Source of the DNA: JACKOB01 sp024234575
GTDB taxonomy: Bacteria; Pseudomonadota; Gammaproteobacteria; Pseudomonadales; Oleiphilaceae
Length of the DNA: 64,000 nucleotides
Assembly: GCA_051208035.1 (NCBI GenBank)
Contig: JBPJFZ010000011.1
Location: 62,001-126,000, forward strand
Reading direction: 5' to 3'
The notes under the pieces are model-generated. The model was not told the DNA's origin. It saw only the letters and a program-made list of their open reading frames with translations, and searched no databases. Below, piece by piece: positions 61,882-64,000 of this stretch. A program made the translations under genes and the position numbers. How positions within the stretch are numbered: the first letter of the stretch is position 1; every line of letters begins with the position of its first letter.

Positions 61882-63123
61882 TTAGAGAAACAACTCAACA
61901 ACCTCGGGATGACTAAGAAACCTCGCTGGGCTGGCCGATTTGCCGTAGGCACCAGATTGGTAGACCGCCACAAGATCTCCAATTTCGGCACTTGGAAGTG
62001 TCATTTTGTCGGCAAGTATATCAAGCGGGGTGCAAAGCGGGCCTACTACGGAAACATTCTCAGTTGTTGTCGCGCCCATTTTATTGGCAATAACTACCGG
62101 ATAATTTTTTCTAATTACTTGGCCGAAATTCCCTGAGTTAGAGAGATGATGGTGCAAGCCCCCATCGGTTATTAAAAAAGTGTGGTCGCGCGACACTTTT
62201 TTATCGACGATTGACGACACATAGAGACCGCATTCACCCACGAGATATCTTCCCAGCTCGATAATTAATTCTGTTTCTTCAAAAACAGAATCATACTGCT
62301 GTATAAGACGCTCAAGGTTTTCGCCTATAGGTTCAAGCTCCAGGTGGCTTTCACCAGGGAAATAAGGAATACCAAACCCACCGCCAATATTAAGTTTTTG
62401 CAGCGAGCAGCCCGACTCTTGAACCAATCGCTCTGCCAGCGCGAATGTTTTATTGTGCGCATCAATAATTGCTTCTGGTTTTAAATTTTGTGATCCGGAG
62501 AAAATATGTAAGCCGATAAAAGTAGCGTCTGATGCTGATATTTTTTTGATTATTTCCGGAACGACTTCGGCATCGATTCCAAACTGTTTAGGGCCGCCAC
62601 CCATTTTCATTCCCGACGATTTAAGCTCAAAGTCCGGGTTGACGCGTACTGCCAAAAGAGGTGATACACCGAGATCTTTGCCTATCGCAAGCGCTCTATC
62701 AAGCTCTGTAGGAGATTCAATATTCAGAACGATACCAGCAGCGATCGCCGCTTTTATCTCTTTCTCTGTTTTCCCCGGGCCGGCGAAACTGATGTCTTCA
62801 GGGTGTGTTTTCGTTGCCAAAGCTATAGGCAGCTCACCGTGTGAAGCAATATCTAGCCCTTCGACATGCTCGGCAACAAAACTTACCAGCGTTGGGTGAG
62901 GATTTGCTTTCATGGCATAGTGCAAGTGAATTCGTTTAGGAATGTGTGCACGAAACAACCGTATTTTATCGAGAATGACGCGCCTATCATAAACGTAAAA
63001 AGGTGTTTGGCCAGCGATACAGGCGATTTGTGACATGGTTCGATTATCGATAATTAAGTCTGAACCCTGTACGTTGAAATAAACCATGGGTGCATGATTT
63101 ATTTTTTTCTTCTCCTGAGACAT
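61882..63123 (-). CDS. PLP-dependent decarboxylase, exosortase A-associated
   Basis: 413 residues of the alanine racemase/diaminopimelate decarboxylase fold. PLP Lys72 in HYAMKANPHPT, the phosphate-binding GGGFGIPYF and EIGDLVAVYQSGAYGKSASP at the C-terminus. It belongs to the family that accompanies acyl-CoA ligase, ACP and hydrolases in XrtA loci. It may decarboxylate an amino-acid substrate to an amine that is then acylated or transferred. It lies 120 bp downstream of the acyl-CoA ligase, same strand. Confidence 0.93.
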   Translation of the reverse strand: MSQEKKKINHAPMVYFNVQGSDLIIDNRTMSQIACIAGQTPFYVYDRRVILDKIRLFRAHIPKRIHLHYAMKANPHPTLVSFVAEHVEGLDIASHGELPIALATKTHPEDISFAGPGKTEKEIKAAIAAGIVLNIESPTELDRALAIGKDLGVSPLLAVRVNPDFELKSSGMKMGGGPKQFGIDAEVVPEIIKKISASDATFIGLHIFSGSQNLKPEAIIDAHNKTFALAERLVQESGCSLQKLNIGGGFGIPYFPGESHLELEPIGENLERLIQQYDSVFEETELIIELGRYLVGECGLYVSSIVDKKVSRDHTFLITDGGLHHHLSNSGNFGQVIRKNYPVVIANKMGATTTENVSVVGPLCTPLDILADKMTLPSAEIGDLVAVYQSGAYGKSASPARFLSHPEVVELFL

Positions 63124-63243
63124 ACGAACGATCGCCTGTATTAATGTTGTTTAAAATTTGTAGTGAGACACTAACGCGAAAAATTTACTGAAAATTCTGC
63201 CAACAACCCCATAACACCAACTCATTAAGATTTAGCTGGGTAT

Positions 63244-64000
63244 TTAAAACATATCACTGTTTTGTTGCAAAAGAGCCTTTCTATCTATTTTTCCGTTGGC
63301 ATTGTGGGGTAATGCCTCCAGAAAACAGATTTTTTTCGGCACCATAAAGTTGGGCAGTGTCTTTTGACAAAGCTGAAGCACATCCCCGCCATCACCGATG
63401 TAACCTTTACTGCGTGTCGCAAAAATCACCACCGCCTGACCCAAATCCGGGTGGGGGATACCCAACGCGGCCGCTTCTGTCACTTTGCCCGATGCATAGA
63501 TTGTTTCTTCTACCTCGGTTGGACTGACACGATAGCCAGAGGTTTTAATCATGTCGTCTTTACGGCCGACAAAAAACAGAAACCCTTCTTCGTCGCGATA
63601 AACCGTATCACCCGACCAGACAGACAGCGCAGGGTTGGTGATCTCTTTCGCAAGACCGGGTGTTTTCTTAAAACGTTCGGCTGTTTTCTCAATCGCATTC
63701 CAGTATCCAAGACTCACCAGCGGGCCACTATGGACTAATTCACCGGGCTCCCGGGGTGAGCACTCTTCACCGTCTTCTCTGACAACACGAATCTCAGCAT
63801 TAGGAATGGCTTTGCCCATGGAGGTAGGGCGAATATCCACTTGCTCCGGTGGCAAATAGGTGCTTCTGAATGCTTCAGTTAACCCATACATCAAATAAGG
63901 GCTGGCGTTTTCAAACACTTCCCGCAAACGCTTGAGGGTTGCTTCAGGCATGGCACCGCCAGAGTTGGTAAAATATCTGAGGGATTGGCCTTCATTGTTT
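63244..64000 (-). CDS. Acyl-CoA ligase (AMP-forming), exosortase A-associated, partial (N-terminus outside window)
   Basis: The last ~251 codons are visible and the frame is open through the window end. ANL-superfamily motifs: YFTNSGGAMPEATLKRLREV, YGLTEAFRSTY (adenylate-binding), GDTVYRDEEGFLFFVGRKDD and MIKTSGYRVSPTEVEE (hinge), and the catalytic Lys in NANGKIDRKALLQ. It would activate a carboxylic acid and load the ACP at 44008-44247. This is the exosortase A-associated family that usually neighbours the decarboxylase. Terminal stop at 63244-63246. Confidence 0.92.
   Translation of the reverse strand, partial: NNEGQSLRYFTNSGGAMPEATLKRLREVFENASPYLMYGLTEAFRSTYLPPEQVDIRPTSMGKAIPNAEIRVVREDGEECSPREPGELVHSGPLVSLGYWNAIEKTAERFKKTPGLAKEITNPALSVWSGDTVYRDEEGFLFFVGRKDDMIKTSGYRVSPTEVEETIYASGKVTEAAALGIPHPDLGQAVVIFATRSKGYIGDGGDVLQLCQKTLPNFMVPKKICFLEALPHNANGKIDRKALLQQNSDMF

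Overview
The window is one large exopolysaccharide (EPS) and protein-sorting locus of the exosortase A / PEP-CTERM type. It comes from a Gram-negative, most likely marine gammaproteobacterium. This rests on the outer-membrane EPS export lipoprotein, two other lipoproteins with clear lipoboxes, an XrtA-EpsI fusion, and a protein with a C-terminal PEP-CTERM signal. Genus-level assignment is not possible from the sequence alone. I recognised no rRNA, tRNA, CRISPR array or insertion sequence.

Left part (1-21.3 kb): a leftward export operon (tyrosine autokinase, chain-length protein, export lipoprotein) diverges from a long rightward operon. The rightward operon holds a UDP-GlcNAc 2-epimerase, polysaccharide deacetylases, glycosyltransferases, exosortase A, an asparagine-synthase-like amidotransferase, a ligase of the O-antigen ligase type, a FemAB-like acyltransferase, a flippase and a membrane acyltransferase. 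Together they would build, modify, flip and export one glycan.

Middle part (21.4-43.7 kb): a strain-variable patchwork. It contains two more membrane acyltransferases, an asparagine-synthase paralogue that lacks the Cys nucleophile, a 1347-residue secreted lipoprotein resembling a polysaccharide lyase, a pair of paralogous GT4 enzymes, three BioF2-type acyltransferases, a DegT-like PLP enzyme, a GT2, a beta-helix protein and two toxin-antitoxin pairs (DUF3368 with a Phd/UPF0175-like fusion, and HepT/MntA). A 47-bp direct repeat flanks one acyltransferase gene.

Right part (44-64 kb): an acyl carrier protein with two XrtA-associated alpha/beta hydrolases is followed by an HprK-related kinase / PqqD-like / nucleotidyltransferase module with a secreted candidate substrate. 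Next is an acyltransferase + ThiF-like E1 enzyme module. ThiF is duplicated, and a near-identical fragment of one acyltransferase has been copied. The PEP-CTERM protein has a good sigma-54 promoter candidate. Last come an RND exporter, a TPR lipoprotein (PrsT type), a patatin, a PLP decarboxylase and an acyl-CoA ligase cut by the window end.

The most interesting part is 44-58 kb. There, small-molecule or peptide-modification chemistry (ACP, LuxI-like acyltransferases, E1-like enzymes, HprK-related kinase with PqqD-like protein, RND exporter) is embedded in the EPS/PEP-CTERM locus.
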